Below are positions 1 through 9,037 of a stretch of 64,000 bases of DNA, piece after piece (within the stretch, counting starts at the first letter, position 1; the number at the start of each line of letters is the position of its first letter). Location: the NCBI GenBank assembly GCA_963764215.1, contig CAVXRS010000010.1:62001-126000 (forward strand). Reading direction: 5' to 3'. Position numbers and translations under genes: made by a program. The notes beneath the pieces are model-generated. The model ran no database searches and had not been told where the DNA came from. It saw nothing but the letters and a program-made list of their open reading frames with translations. The stretch is from JAFDWI01 sp963764215 (lineage in GTDB: Bacteria > Actinomycetota > Acidimicrobiia > Acidimicrobiales > Iamiaceae).

Positions 1-629
1 TCGAGGCCGGACGGAACCAGATCCCCGAAGGACCGTTGCGCGCGTCGGTCGATCTGATCACTGCCGATCTGGCCAGATTCCAACAGCTCGTGGAGGATCT
101 GCTGGAGATTTCCCGCTACGACGCGGGCGCCATCCGCCTGGATCTGTCAGAGATCCGTATCCTTGAACTGGTGCAGGCAGTCATCGCGAGCCAACACATC
201 CACACCCCCATCGAGATCGACCCGGCGTTGGCGAAGGCGACCGTGCGGGTCGACAAGCGTCGACTGTCTCGTGTGCTCGCCAACCTGATCGACAACGGCA
301 CCAAGTACGGCGAGCAGATCGAGCGGGTCGAAATCTCGAAGGCCGGCGAGCGCATCCGGATCGCCATCGAGGATTCGGGGCCGGGCGTGCCCCAGGCAGA
401 TCGTTCGTTGATCTTCGGTCGGTTCTCCCGCGGCGCCGCGGCCGGAAGCAGGAGCGCGAGCAGCGGAGGTGTCGGACTCGGCCTGGCGCTGGTGAGCGAA
501 CATCTCCGGCTCCAGGGCGGCTCGGTGTGGGTCGAGGATCGACCCGACGGAGCGAGCGGGGCACGTTTCGTGATCGAACTGGCCGATGTGGTCGAACGGG
601 GTGGGCCGACCGAGAGTGTGGCGACATGA
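1..629 (+). CDS. Sensor histidine kinase, MtrB-like, C-terminal part (5' end outside window)
   Basis: Carboxy-terminal part of a membrane sensor kinase that passes phosphate to a response regulator. The reading frame is open from base 3, so the gene begins upstream. What is seen is the end of the dimerisation helices (LVEDLLEISRYDAG) and then a full HATPase_c domain with N box (NLIDNG), G1 box (EDSGPG), F box (FGRFSRG) and G2 box (GVGLGLAL). The phospho-accepting His lies before the window. The EISRYDAG wording and the following GerMN lipoprotein resemble the MtrB-LpqB arrangement of actinobacteria; that assignment is inference. The stop overlaps the next start as ATGA. Confidence 0.85.
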   Translation, partial: EAGRNQIPEGPLRASVDLITADLARFQQLVEDLLEISRYDAGAIRLDLSEIRILELVQAVIASQHIHTPIEIDPALAKATVRVDKRRLSRVLANLIDNGTKYGEQIERVEISKAGERIRIAIEDSGPGVPQADRSLIFGRFSRGAAAGSRSASSGGVGLGLALVSEHLRLQGGSVWVEDRPDGASGARFVIELADVVERGGPTESVAT

Positions 630-1249
630 GCACCGCCCGCCGGTTCGCCGCCGCTGCGATGGTCCTGATCGTGGCCCTTGCGGCCACCGCCTGTTCGCTC
701 TCTGCAGAGACGTCTCCGAGGGCGATCGACAAGAAGAAGCTCCCGGCGATCCTCGAGCCGAACGCCACCACGACGACGTCGGTGCCGGCCGACCAGGGTG
801 CATGGGCGCGGGTGTGCTTCGTCCAACAGACGAACAAGAACACCCCCGCCCGACTCGACTGCACCCCCCAGAGGCTCAAGAAGATCACTCCGGAGTCCTT
901 GTTCGAAGCTCTGGCGACGGGTCCCGATCCGGCCGAACGCAAGTCGAAGGGCTATTCGTCGATCGTGCCGACAAAGGCGCAGATGCTGGGGGCGTCCAAC
1001 GTCGACGAGAAGGGCGTCATGACCATCAACCTCTCCAAGGAGGTCGCGGACATCTCCAGCCCGAACGACATCACCATGTACCACCAGATCGTCAAGACGC
1101 TCACGGATGCGCGCAACGGCCTCGGAGTCCGGGCGATCGCCCTCAAAGTCGACGGGGAGTCGAAGAAAATTCCCACCGACAACGGTCCCAAGAGCATCGC
1201 GACCGACACCGACTTCAACGCGGTCGCGACCCAGGGTCCTCCGGCATAG
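626..1249 (+). CDS. GerMN-domain lipoprotein
   Basis: Predicted lipoprotein of 207 residues. The N-terminus has a hydrophobic signal peptide ending in a lipobox (LAATAC), so it should be lipidated on Cys and held on the outer face of the membrane. The remainder matches a GerMN-type domain in general layout, including a MTINLSKEV-type strand followed by a segment that resembles the usual 'tlt..g...V.i.vdG' part. The start ATG overlaps the kinase stop by 4 bp, so the two are translationally coupled. In actinobacteria the MtrB partner LpqB also carries a GerMN domain; this protein is shorter than LpqB, so it is at most a functional analogue. Confidence 0.7.
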   Translation: MSTARRFAAAAMVLIVALAATACSLSAETSPRAIDKKKLPAILEPNATTTTSVPADQGAWARVCFVQQTNKNTPARLDCTPQRLKKITPESLFEALATGPDPAERKSKGYSSIVPTKAQMLGASNVDEKGVMTINLSKEVADISSPNDITMYHQIVKTLTDARNGLGVRAIALKVDGESKKIPTDNGPKSIATDTDFNAVATQGPPA

Positions 1250-1294
1250 GACCAGCGCTGACAACCGGGACCGGGAATCGGTAGGTTGGTCGAG

Positions 1295-2758
1295 GTGGAG
1301 TACGTCTGCGCGCTCGATGCAGGGACGACCGGGGTGCGGGCCGTGGCCGTGAATCGCGCCGGCAGGATCGTCGACCACCGCTATCGCGAGTTCACCCAGC
1401 ACTTCCCGAAAGCCGGTTGGGTCGAGCACGACGCAGAGGAGATCGCCGACGCGATCCTCGACGTGACCGCGGAGTTGATCGGCGCGCTCGGGAGCGCACC
1501 AGTGGCACTCGGCATCACGAACCAGCGGGAAACGGTGGTGGTCTGGGACCGTCGAACCGGTCGGCCACTCCATCGGGCCATCGTGTGGCAGGACCGACGG
1601 GGGGCATCCCGTTGCGACGAGCTCCGCCGCAACCACCTCGATCTCATCCGCCGGACGACCGGTCTGGTTCCCGATCCGTACTTCTCCGCGACCAAGCTGG
1701 AATGGCTCTTCGGCGTGGGGGACGTACCCAGCGGCGCCGAGGTCGCGGTGGGCACGATCGATTCGTGGCTGCTGTGGCGGCTCACCGGTGGAGCGGTGCA
1801 CACGACCGAGCCGACGAACGCCTCCCGGACCATGTTGTTCGACATCGGGCGCTCGGCGTGGTCCGAGGAGCTGTGCGCGATGTTCGACGTGCCCCCGCAC
1901 GTGCTCCCGGAGGTGCGTCCCTCCTCCGGTCGCTTCGGAACCACTTCGGGAATTCCCGGCATTCCCGATGGACTCCCGATCTCCGGTGTCGCCGGCGACC
2001 AGCAGGCGTCGCTGTTCGGTCACCTGTGCTTCGAGGACGGAATGGCCAAGAACACCTACGGCACCGGATCGTTCGTACTCACCAATGTGGGATCCGAACC
2101 GCCCGCGCCGGTCGAGGGCCTCCTTGGCACGGTGGCCTGGCAGATCGACGGGGAAGCGCCCGTCTACGCCCTGGAAGGTTCGATCTTCTCGACGGGATCG
2201 GCAGTGCAGTGGTTGCGGGACGCGCTGGGGGTCATCGCCAGGGCCGACGAACTCGAGGGCCTTGCACGCACCTGCGACGATGCCGGCGGCGCCGTGTTCG
2301 TACCGGCCTTCACCGGCCTCGGGTCGCCATGGTGGGATCCCGAGGCCCGGGGAACGTTCGTGGGCATCACCAGAGGTACCGGCCGCGCCCAACTCGCCCG
2401 CGCGGTCGTCGACGCCATGGTCTTCCAGACCCGGGACGTGGTCGATGCCATGACCGCAGCGTCCGGGCGACCGCTGATCGAGCTCCGGGTCGACGGCGGT
2501 GCCGCGGCAATGGACCTGCTCTGCACGCTCCAGGCCGAACAGCTCGCCGCACCGGTCGTGCGCGCCGCCACGCTCGAGACCACGGCACTGGGTGCGGCGT
2601 TTCTCGCCGGACTGGCCGAAGGATTCTGGTCCGGAACCGACGAGTTGTCCGGTCTCGCCGACTCGAACGTCCGCTTCGACCCCGCGGGCGAGCCCGACGA
2701 GGCCGCGTTCGCCCAGTGGCACCGGGCAGTGGCCCGGTCCCGCTCGCTCAGGCCGTGA
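1295..2758 (+). CDS. glpK: Glycerol kinase
   Basis: FGGY-family kinase that phosphorylates glycerol to glycerol 3-phosphate with ATP in the cytoplasm. The protein is about 487 residues, the usual GlpK length. It opens with the phosphate-binding DAGTTGVRA, followed by the family-typical GITNQRETVVVWD and AIVWQDRR segments, and near the C-terminus VDGGAAAMDLL and a GAAFLAGLAEGFW segment typical of GlpK. A GTG at 1295 was chosen; a TTG at 1286 is also in frame. No glpF or glpD neighbour is present, so it seems to be a stand-alone gene. It converges on the SDR gene and the two coding ends overlap by 11 bp. Confidence 0.9.
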   Translation: MEYVCALDAGTTGVRAVAVNRAGRIVDHRYREFTQHFPKAGWVEHDAEEIADAILDVTAELIGALGSAPVALGITNQRETVVVWDRRTGRPLHRAIVWQDRRGASRCDELRRNHLDLIRRTTGLVPDPYFSATKLEWLFGVGDVPSGAEVAVGTIDSWLLWRLTGGAVHTTEPTNASRTMLFDIGRSAWSEELCAMFDVPPHVLPEVRPSSGRFGTTSGIPGIPDGLPISGVAGDQQASLFGHLCFEDGMAKNTYGTGSFVLTNVGSEPPAPVEGLLGTVAWQIDGEAPVYALEGSIFSTGSAVQWLRDALGVIARADELEGLARTCDDAGGAVFVPAFTGLGSPWWDPEARGTFVGITRGTGRAQLARAVVDAMVFQTRDVVDAMTAASGRPLIELRVDGGAAAMDLLCTLQAEQLAAPVVRAATLETTALGAAFLAGLAEGFWSGTDELSGLADSNVRFDPAGEPDEAAFAQWHRAVARSRSLRP

Positions 2759-3626
2759 AGCTGCCCGACGCGCCGGCATTCACGTCGAGCACGGTCCCCG
2801 ACACATGGCGCGCGGCGTCACTGCACAGATAGAGCACCGCGGCGGTGGTCTCCGCCGGCTCCAGCCAGGGCACCCCGAGGGGGTGCAACGAAGCCAGCGT
2901 CGCCGCGCAGTCCGCAAACGTCGGGGCTTCGAGATCCGGGCGCATCATGGAGACGAACCAGTCGTTCTCGATCATCGGCGTGCGAATGTTGCCTGGGGCG
3001 ATCGCGTTGACGGTCACGCCTGACGGGGCCAGCTCGAGCGCCGCCGCCTTGGTCAACCCGATCACGCCCCATTTCGACGCGGCATAGGCGGGAATCCCCG
3101 GGTTTGCCGATCGGCCCATCATCGACGACACCGTGATGATGCGTCCCGAACCCCGCGCGCGCATGCCCCCCGCCACGGCACGGATCACGTTGAACGTTCC
3201 GGTCAGGTTGCTGTCGATGACCGTCGCCCATTCGGCTGCCGACACCTCGGCGACCGAACCGATCCCCGAGACCCCCGCGTTGGCCACCGCGATGTCGATC
3301 GCCCCCAGCACCTCGGTGGCATTGCCCACCAGCCCGAGTACGGCATCCAGGTCCCGAACGTCGACGATGCCCGTGACGCAGCGCGCGCCGGTCGCCTCGA
3401 CGAGCCGCCTGGTCTCGTCGAGATCCGCCGGCGTCGCCAGCGGGTAGGGCACGGTAGCCAGGTCGGCACAGATGTCACCGATCACGACGTCGGCACCCCG
3501 TTCGGCCAGGGCGACCGCGTGGCTCCGTCCCTGACCACGCGCGGCGCCGGTGACGAGGGCGACTCGACCTTGGTACGGTCTTGTCGATTCGGACGAGTCG
3601 GTTGCAGATGGGTCGGCCACGGGCAC
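2748..3626 (-). CDS. Mycofactocin-type SDR family oxidoreductase
   Basis: Short-chain dehydrogenase of 292 residues. The Rossmann glycine motif is VTGAARGQGRSHAV, the NAG motif is VANAGVSG, and the catalytic pair is in YAASK. The segment after the second strand (GDIC, then YPLATPADLDETRRLVE) is longer than in ordinary SDRs and is characteristic of the mycofactocin-dependent subfamily, which holds its nicotinamide cofactor tightly and is recycled by mycofactocin. The subfamily call rests on this recalled motif. The alcohol substrate cannot be told from the sequence. GTG at 3626 was taken as the start; a GTG two codons later is also possible. Confidence 0.8.
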   Translation of the reverse strand: MPVADPSATDSSESTRPYQGRVALVTGAARGQGRSHAVALAERGADVVIGDICADLATVPYPLATPADLDETRRLVEATGARCVTGIVDVRDLDAVLGLVGNATEVLGAIDIAVANAGVSGIGSVAEVSAAEWATVIDSNLTGTFNVIRAVAGGMRARGSGRIITVSSMMGRSANPGIPAYAASKWGVIGLTKAAALELAPSGVTVNAIAPGNIRTPMIENDWFVSMMRPDLEAPTFADCAATLASLHPLGVPWLEPAETTAAVLYLCSDAARHVSGTVLDVNAGASGSFTA

Positions 3627-3731
3627 ACCTTCGCTGGCAGAGGAACGATGAACGGCGGCGCTGCCGCCAGGACTCCCCGGCGATGCAAACGGTCATGGTG
3701 CAGGACCGGAGATCCCTAATCTTGTCACCTC

Positions 3732-5426
3732 ATGGTCGACTCCGATCACGCCGCCACATCGCGCAGCCGACCACTCGTCCGTGCGCTGTTCGCGTTCATC
3801 GCCCTGGTCGCGCTCGCCTTACGGCTCTGGGCGCCCGGTCCCACCGCGGAGACCTACGACGAGAACCTCTGGCTGCACCGCAGCGACGCGTTCGCCGCGG
3901 CCATCAGCCACGCACACTTCTCCCAGGCGAGTGCCGGCGACCCGGCGTTGGGGCTGACGAATCCCACCATGCCCGGGGTGACCACGATGTGGGCGGGGAT
4001 CGCCGGTCGCCAGATCGCCAAAGCGTCCGGAGCGTTGGGGCTCAGCGCCCCGATCCGGGGACCGTCCGCCGAGTCGGCCCAGGTGCTCCGTGCCGCACAG
4101 AGCACGGTCTCGATCGTCTGCGTGGCGCTGCTCCTGCTCTTGATGGTGATGCTGCGACGACTGTTCGGCGCCAGGGTGGCACTGTTCACCGGAGCGCTGC
4201 TTGCGGTCGAACCATGGGCGGTGGGCCTGGGCCACATGCTGCATACCGATGCGATGGTGACGATGTTCTCGGTCGCCTCCCTCACGACGCTCGCGTGGGC
4301 GCTGCGCAGTGAGCGCCTTCCCACATCCGGTCCGACCGGGCCGCCGCGTACCGGCTGGTTGGTGGTTGCCGCGGCACTCGCCGCCGGTGGCCTGCTGACC
4401 AAGACGAACGCGATCGGGATTCTCGGGCCGGGCATGGCGCTCATCTCCTGGGAAGCCTGGCGCCACCGCTACCGGGACCAACCCCGGCTGTTGATCCGCG
4501 CCGCGGTGATCGGACTCATGGTGGTCGGCGTCATCTCGATCCTGGCCTGGCCGGCCCTGCTCACGTCCCCGGTCCAACAGGTGCAGCTGATGTTCGACGC
4601 ATCCAAGCAGGTGGGCAAGACCCGGCTCCGCTTCTTCCACGGATCGTTGCAGGGATTCGTTCCCGAGTTCTACGTCGTCGCGCTGGCGTTCCGGCTGACC
4701 CCGTGGATGCTCGCGTGGTGCGCCGTGGGCGTCGGCGGTGGGGTGGCCGATCTCGTCCGACGACTCCGGCGCGACACACGCCGAGGTTTCGACGAGTTCG
4801 GGCCGATGATCCCGTCCTGGGTGCTGCTCACTCCTCTCCCCTATTTCGTGGTGATCTCGTTGAGTCGGTTCGGCTACGACCGGTATGCGCTGGCCGTGAT
4901 CCCCTACGCCGTGATCGGGGGCGCATGCGTCGCCACCAGATGGAGTCGGCGCCTGCCCGGAATCCGGGCCCTCTCCCCGCGGATGCTCGCCGCCTGCGGG
5001 GGCCTGCTCGTCCTCGCCGCGGCCGTCGTCCCGATCCGACATGCGCCCTACGGCACCCAGTACGTGAACGGATTGTGGGGCGGTGAGACGGCCGCGGTCC
5101 GCTGGATCCCTGTCGAGAGCGGCCAGGTTTCGGGACGTCTGTCGGCTGATCTGGCGGCCCAGGTTCACGGTCGGTGTGCCCGCACCCGGGTGGCCGTCGC
5201 CTATCCGCACCCGGCCTCGGACTATTGCGGCAGGTCGTTCGCTCCCCAGACCGTCGAAGAGCTGAGGACGGCGGACTATGCGTTCACCTTCGCCGTCGGG
5301 GATCAGACATCGGCTCGGGAGTGGTTCACGCCCTGGCTCCGGCGTCATGCGACTCTGGTCGACACCGTGGACGTGGGCGGCGTGGTGTTCGGACGACTCT
5401 GGCGTCTACCCGATCAGGGGACCTGA
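3732..5426 (+). CDS. Membrane glycosyltransferase, GT39/ArnT-like (GT-C fold)
   Basis: Polytopic membrane protein of 564 residues. Its first transmembrane helix (about residues 16-34) is followed by an extracytoplasmic loop holding Asp43-Glu44 (TYDEN), the position of the catalytic acidic pair in PMT/ArnT-type GT-C enzymes that use polyprenyl-phosphate sugars. Many further hydrophobic helices follow up to about residue 420, then a soluble C-terminal domain with cysteines. The role is probably transfer of a sugar to a protein or envelope glycan outside the membrane; donor and acceptor are unknown. It stands alone between divergent SDR and convergent csoR. Confidence 0.7.
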   Translation: MVDSDHAATSRSRPLVRALFAFIALVALALRLWAPGPTAETYDENLWLHRSDAFAAAISHAHFSQASAGDPALGLTNPTMPGVTTMWAGIAGRQIAKASGALGLSAPIRGPSAESAQVLRAAQSTVSIVCVALLLLLMVMLRRLFGARVALFTGALLAVEPWAVGLGHMLHTDAMVTMFSVASLTTLAWALRSERLPTSGPTGPPRTGWLVVAAALAAGGLLTKTNAIGILGPGMALISWEAWRHRYRDQPRLLIRAAVIGLMVVGVISILAWPALLTSPVQQVQLMFDASKQVGKTRLRFFHGSLQGFVPEFYVVALAFRLTPWMLAWCAVGVGGGVADLVRRLRRDTRRGFDEFGPMIPSWVLLTPLPYFVVISLSRFGYDRYALAVIPYAVIGGACVATRWSRRLPGIRALSPRMLAACGGLLVLAAAVVPIRHAPYGTQYVNGLWGGETAAVRWIPVESGQVSGRLSADLAAQVHGRCARTRVAVAYPHPASDYCGRSFAPQTVEELRTADYAFTFAVGDQTSAREWFTPWLRRHATLVDTVDVGGVVFGRLWRLPDQGT

Positions 5427-5445
5427 CCGGTTGCCGGTGTTCAGG
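5422..5445. terminator. Possible hairpin between convergent genes
   Basis: A bulged inverted repeat (CCTGA..CCGG TTG CCGG..TCAGG) sits exactly where the glycosyltransferase and csoR genes converge. No T-run follows, so a role in termination is only suggested by position. Confidence 0.3.
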
Positions 5446-5752
5446 ATTTGAGCAGGCGGCCCATCGCGGCCGACACCTCGGCGAGCTTCGCCTCGGCATC
5501 ATCGGACCCGCCGCGTACCGCGTCGGCCACGCAGTGCTTGAGGTGCTCGTCGACCAGGATCAACGACATCGCCCGCAGCGCCTTGGACACGGCCGCGACC
5601 TGGTCCAGGATGTCGATGCAGTACTGGTCCTCGTCGACCATGCGTTGCAGTCCGCGCACCTGACCCTCGATCCGCTTGAGACGGTTCGTGATGCCGTCCT
5701 TGTGGTCGTGGTACCCGTAGGTGTGCTCGTGGTCCGGATTCACCGCGCCCAC
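5441..5752 (-). CDS. csoR: CsoR-family copper-sensing repressor
   Basis: Small all-helical metal sensor of 103 residues (DUF156 family). The signature RLKRIEGQVRGLQRMV is present, and the Cu(I) ligands of CsoR are conserved as Cys45 (QYCIDIL), His70 and Cys74 (EHLKHC). The N-terminus is His-rich (HEHTYGYHDH). On copper binding, family members release the operator of copper-export genes. No copper ATPase or chaperone gene is adjacent, so its targets lie elsewhere. It begins 15 bp after the nrdJ stop on the same strand and may be read through from nrdJ. Start could be GTG 5752 or GTG 5743. Confidence 0.85.
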   Translation of the reverse strand: MGAVNPDHEHTYGYHDHKDGITNRLKRIEGQVRGLQRMVDEDQYCIDILDQVAAVSKALRAMSLILVDEHLKHCVADAVRGGSDDAEAKLAEVSAAMGRLLKS

Positions 5753-5767
5753 TCTATTGGGGCGCGT

Positions 5768-8560
5768 TCAGCTGCAGCCCGACGTGCTCCCACAACTCGG
5801 GCAGGCGTGGCACGATCCGGCCCGCTGCATCTGCACCCCACATTGCATGCAGTACGGGGCATCCGAATGCACGGGCGCGTGGCTCGTGGCCTCGGCCTCG
5901 ATCCGGGCGATCAGCTCCGTGGCCGACTCGATCGAGGGCGGGTCGGCGGGCACGTCATGACCCTGGACCGTCTCGGCCACCGATTCGGCCACGCCGGGCA
6001 GCGTCGGTTCGGTGCGCTCGTCGATCGTGAAGATGTTGAGCTCGGCCCGCTCCTCGAAGCTCAGATAGTCGACGGCCAGACGACGGAAGATGTAGTCCAG
6101 CAGCGACGATGCGAAACGGATGTCCGGGTCGTCGGTCATCCCGGCGGGTTCGAAGCGCATGTTGGTGAACGCCTCGACGAAGCTGCGCAGCGGCACCCCG
6201 TACTGGAGTCCGTGCGACACCGAGATGGCGAACGCGTCCATGATGCCCGCAAGGGTGGAACCCTGTTTGGAGACCCGCAGGAAGACTTCTCCGGGTCGAC
6301 CGTCGGCGTATTCGCCGACGTGGACGAAGCCTTTGCAGTCGGCCACCCGGAATTGGAACGTCCGGCTGGTGCGCTGCCGGGGCAGCTTCTCGCGCACCGG
6401 GGTCTTGATGACCTTCTCGACGATCTTCTCGACCAGTTCGCCGGCCACGGTCGCGCTGTCGCCGTCCTTGGTGGCCATGGCCAGCGGTTGGGCGACCTTG
6501 CAGTTGTCCCGGTAGATGGCGATCGCCTTGATGCCGAGCTTCCACGCATCGATGTGGAGCTGCTCGACGTCCTCGACGGACACGTCCTCGGGCATGTTCA
6601 CCGTCTTGGAGATGGCGCCGGAGATGAACGGCTGGACCGCCCCCATCATCTTGACGTGGCCCAGGTAGTGGATCGCGTTGTCGCCCATCGAACAGGCGAA
6701 CACGTCGGTGTGCTCGGCGGCCAGGTGCGGCGCCCCGAGGATGGACTTGTTCTCGTCCACATAGGCGACGATGTCGGCGATCTGGTCGTCGGCGTAGCCC
6801 AGGCGGTGCAGGGCCCGGGGAAGGGACCGGTTGACGATCTGCATCGTGCCACCACCGACCAGGGTCTTGACCTTGCACAGGCCCAGATCGGGTTCGATGC
6901 CGGTGGTGTCGCAATCCATCATCAGCCCGATCGTTCCCGTCGGCGCCAGCACCGAGGCCTGGGCGTTGCGCACCCCGAAGGTCTCGGCCAGGTCGCAGGC
7001 GGTGTCCCAGGACCGCTGCGCCGCGTCGAGCACCTCGGCGGGGACCAGCTCCTCGTCGATGTGCGCCGCGGCCTCGCGGTGCTGGTCGAGCACGCGCAGC
7101 ATCGGCTCGCGGTTCTCCGCGAAGCCCGCAAAAGGTCCCATGCGAGCGGCGATCCGCGCCGAAGTCGCGTAGCTGTGGCCGGTCATCAACGAGGTGACCG
7201 ACGCGGCCCAGGCCCGCCCGGCGTCCGAGTCGTAGGCCAGACCCAGGTTCATCAGCAACGCCCCGAGATTGGCGTAGCCGATGCCGAGTTGACGGAACCG
7301 TCGTGCGTTCTCACCGATCGGTTCGGTCGGGTAGTCGGCACGGCCGACCAGGATCTCCTGCGCGGTGAACACGAGACCGACCGAGTGCTCGAATGCCGCG
7401 ACGTCGAAGGAGTCGGTGGCGTCGTCGCTGTTCAGGAACGCGAGCAGGTTCATCGAGGCGAGGTTGCAGGCCGAGTTGTCCAGGTGCATGTACTCGCTGC
7501 ACGGGTTCGATCCGTTGATCCGTGCGGTGTTCGCCGCCGTGTGCCAACGGTTGATGGTCGTGTCGAACTGCATGCCCGGGTCGGCGCACTCCCAGGTCGC
7601 CTGGGCGATCTGGCGGAACAGATCACGCGCCCGGACCGTCTGGATGACCTCACCGCTGGTCACCGTCCGCAGGTGCCAGTCGTCGTCGTTCTCCACCGCC
7701 GTCATGAACTCGTCGGTCACCCGGACCGAGTTGTTCGCGTTCTGGTACTGCACGGAATGGACGTCCATTCCGTCCAGGCTCATGTCGAACCCGGCATCAC
7801 GCAGGACCCGAGCCTTGCGCTCCTCACGTGCCTTGCACCAGATGAACTCGGTGACATCGGGGTGATGCACGTCGAGGATCACCATCTTGGCCGCACGGCG
7901 GGTCTTGCCCCCCGACTTGATCGTCCCGGCCGATGCATCGGCGCCCCGCATGAAACTCACCGGGCCGGACGCCGTGCCCCCACCCTGGAGCAGTTCCGCG
8001 GACGACCGGATCTTCGACAGGTTGACGCCGGCACCGGAGCCGCCCTTGAAGATCACGCCTTCCTCCCGGTACCAGTTCAGGATCGAATCCATGGTGTCGG
8101 TGACCGAGAGGATGAAACACGCCGACGCCTGCTGGGGCACGCCCGGAACGCCGATGTTGAACCACACCGGCGAATTGAACGCGGCCCGCTGGGTGATCAT
8201 CAGGTACTTCAGTTCGTCACGGAAGGTTGCCGCCTCCCGGTCGTCGACGAAGTACCCACCCTCGACGCCCCAAGCGGTGATGGTGTCGACGACCCGATCG
8301 ACGACCTGTTTGAGCGAGGACTCCCGCTCCGGGGTCCCCACGGTGCCCCGGAAGTACTTCTGGGCGACGATGTTGGTGGCGTTCTGGGACCAGAACTCGG
8401 GGAATTCCACGTCGCGCTGCTCGAAGGCGACCGAGCCGTCCTGGTGGTTCTCGATGCGCGCGTCGCGCCGCTCCCAGGTCACCAGGTCGTAGGGATCAAC
8501 CCCCACCTCGGTGAAACGACGTTCGAATTCGAGGCCGGTCTGGGTCGGTGCCAGAGTCAT
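5768..8560 (-). CDS. nrdJ: Vitamin B12-dependent (class II) ribonucleotide reductase
   Basis: Adenosylcobalamin-dependent reductase of 930 residues that makes deoxyribonucleotides without oxygen or a second subunit. Recognisable segments are FNSPVWFNIG, ACFILSVTDTMDSI, SGGKTRRAAKM, the NPCSEYMHLDNSACNLAS active-site region around residue 350, and LAPTGTIGLMMDCDTTG. The last 27 residues form a Cys-rich tail (CMQCG...CPSCG) like the redox-relay tail of large NrdJ proteins. ATG 8560 was chosen because a purine-rich RBS (AGAAGAGGG) precedes it and the family similarity starts there. Upstream is a promoter overlapped by two NrdR boxes. nrdR itself lies 2.3 kb away. Confidence 0.95.
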   Translation of the reverse strand: MTLAPTQTGLEFERRFTEVGVDPYDLVTWERRDARIENHQDGSVAFEQRDVEFPEFWSQNATNIVAQKYFRGTVGTPERESSLKQVVDRVVDTITAWGVEGGYFVDDREAATFRDELKYLMITQRAAFNSPVWFNIGVPGVPQQASACFILSVTDTMDSILNWYREEGVIFKGGSGAGVNLSKIRSSAELLQGGGTASGPVSFMRGADASAGTIKSGGKTRRAAKMVILDVHHPDVTEFIWCKAREERKARVLRDAGFDMSLDGMDVHSVQYQNANNSVRVTDEFMTAVENDDDWHLRTVTSGEVIQTVRARDLFRQIAQATWECADPGMQFDTTINRWHTAANTARINGSNPCSEYMHLDNSACNLASMNLLAFLNSDDATDSFDVAAFEHSVGLVFTAQEILVGRADYPTEPIGENARRFRQLGIGYANLGALLMNLGLAYDSDAGRAWAASVTSLMTGHSYATSARIAARMGPFAGFAENREPMLRVLDQHREAAAHIDEELVPAEVLDAAQRSWDTACDLAETFGVRNAQASVLAPTGTIGLMMDCDTTGIEPDLGLCKVKTLVGGGTMQIVNRSLPRALHRLGYADDQIADIVAYVDENKSILGAPHLAAEHTDVFACSMGDNAIHYLGHVKMMGAVQPFISGAISKTVNMPEDVSVEDVEQLHIDAWKLGIKAIAIYRDNCKVAQPLAMATKDGDSATVAGELVEKIVEKVIKTPVREKLPRQRTSRTFQFRVADCKGFVHVGEYADGRPGEVFLRVSKQGSTLAGIMDAFAISVSHGLQYGVPLRSFVEAFTNMRFEPAGMTDDPDIRFASSLLDYIFRRLAVDYLSFEERAELNIFTIDERTEPTLPGVAESVAETVQGHDVPADPPSIESATELIARIEAEATSHAPVHSDAPYCMQCGVQMQRAGSCHACPSCGSTSGCS

Positions 8561-8639
8561 GAACAATCCCTCTTCTCGGGTTGGTGGTTGCAGGAGATCG
8601 CGGACAGCGGACGCCAACGACGCCGCCGACCACAACACC

Positions 8640-8721
8640 TTGTCGTGATGTAGGTCCCCTCGTGGGTGCAACCCACAAGATGTAGGGGTAAATTACAGCA
8701 CAGTAGTTCCCCGCGTGTCAA
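8640..8721 (-). promoter_or_regulatory. nrdJ promoter with paired NrdR boxes
   Basis: Read on the minus strand: a -35 TTGACA (8716-8721), an 18-base spacer and a -10 TGTAAT (8692-8697). Directly downstream is a NrdR-type box at 8671-8687 (core CTACATCTTGTGG) and a second, weaker copy at 8640-8655 (core CTACATCACGA). The shared octamer CCTACATC is spaced exactly 32 bp (three helical turns), the usual phasing of NrdR box pairs. Repression by NrdR when dATP is high is inferred from family knowledge. Confidence 0.7.
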
Positions 8722-9037
8722 CGGTCACCGCGACACAAACACCCAGGTCCAAGGGGGTTCGCGAAAATTCGCAATCCGGCGACGCTGCCGCATCCCTCAC
8801 CAAGCGCACCAGGAAGACCTCGCGCTCCAGCTCTTCCGAACGTTTGCGTCGCGGGACCGTGACACTCGGTCCACCCTAGGAGGCGCCGCCTGTGGATCGC
8901 TAGGGGCGCAACCCTGTGAATTTCGGACCCCGAACCGTGGACGAAGGGTGGACGACCCTGGGGACGACCGATCGATTTTCCACAGCTACCACGTCCCGAC
9001 CGGCTCGATGGCGGGTGCGGGTGCCCTTCCCGAAGGC
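8722..9037. other. Non-coding stretch between nrdJ promoter and lipase gene
   Basis: About 316 bases with no convincing gene. It holds the nrdJ promoter edge, a small hairpin near 8757 and three DnaA-box-like 9-mers (8891, 8915, 8976). No tRNA or riboswitch was recognised; in particular no cobalamin riboswitch was seen. Confidence 0.5.

Noticed and set aside
5174..8653. Very long plus-strand open frame opposite nrdJ
   Set aside because: It is the GC-driven shadow of nrdJ; the composition is Arg/Gly/Val-rich with no motif, while the minus strand encodes a family-perfect protein.
8561..8720. Cobalamin riboswitch upstream of nrdJ
   Set aside because: No B12-box (GCCACTG-like) and no room for the usual structure were found in the leader.
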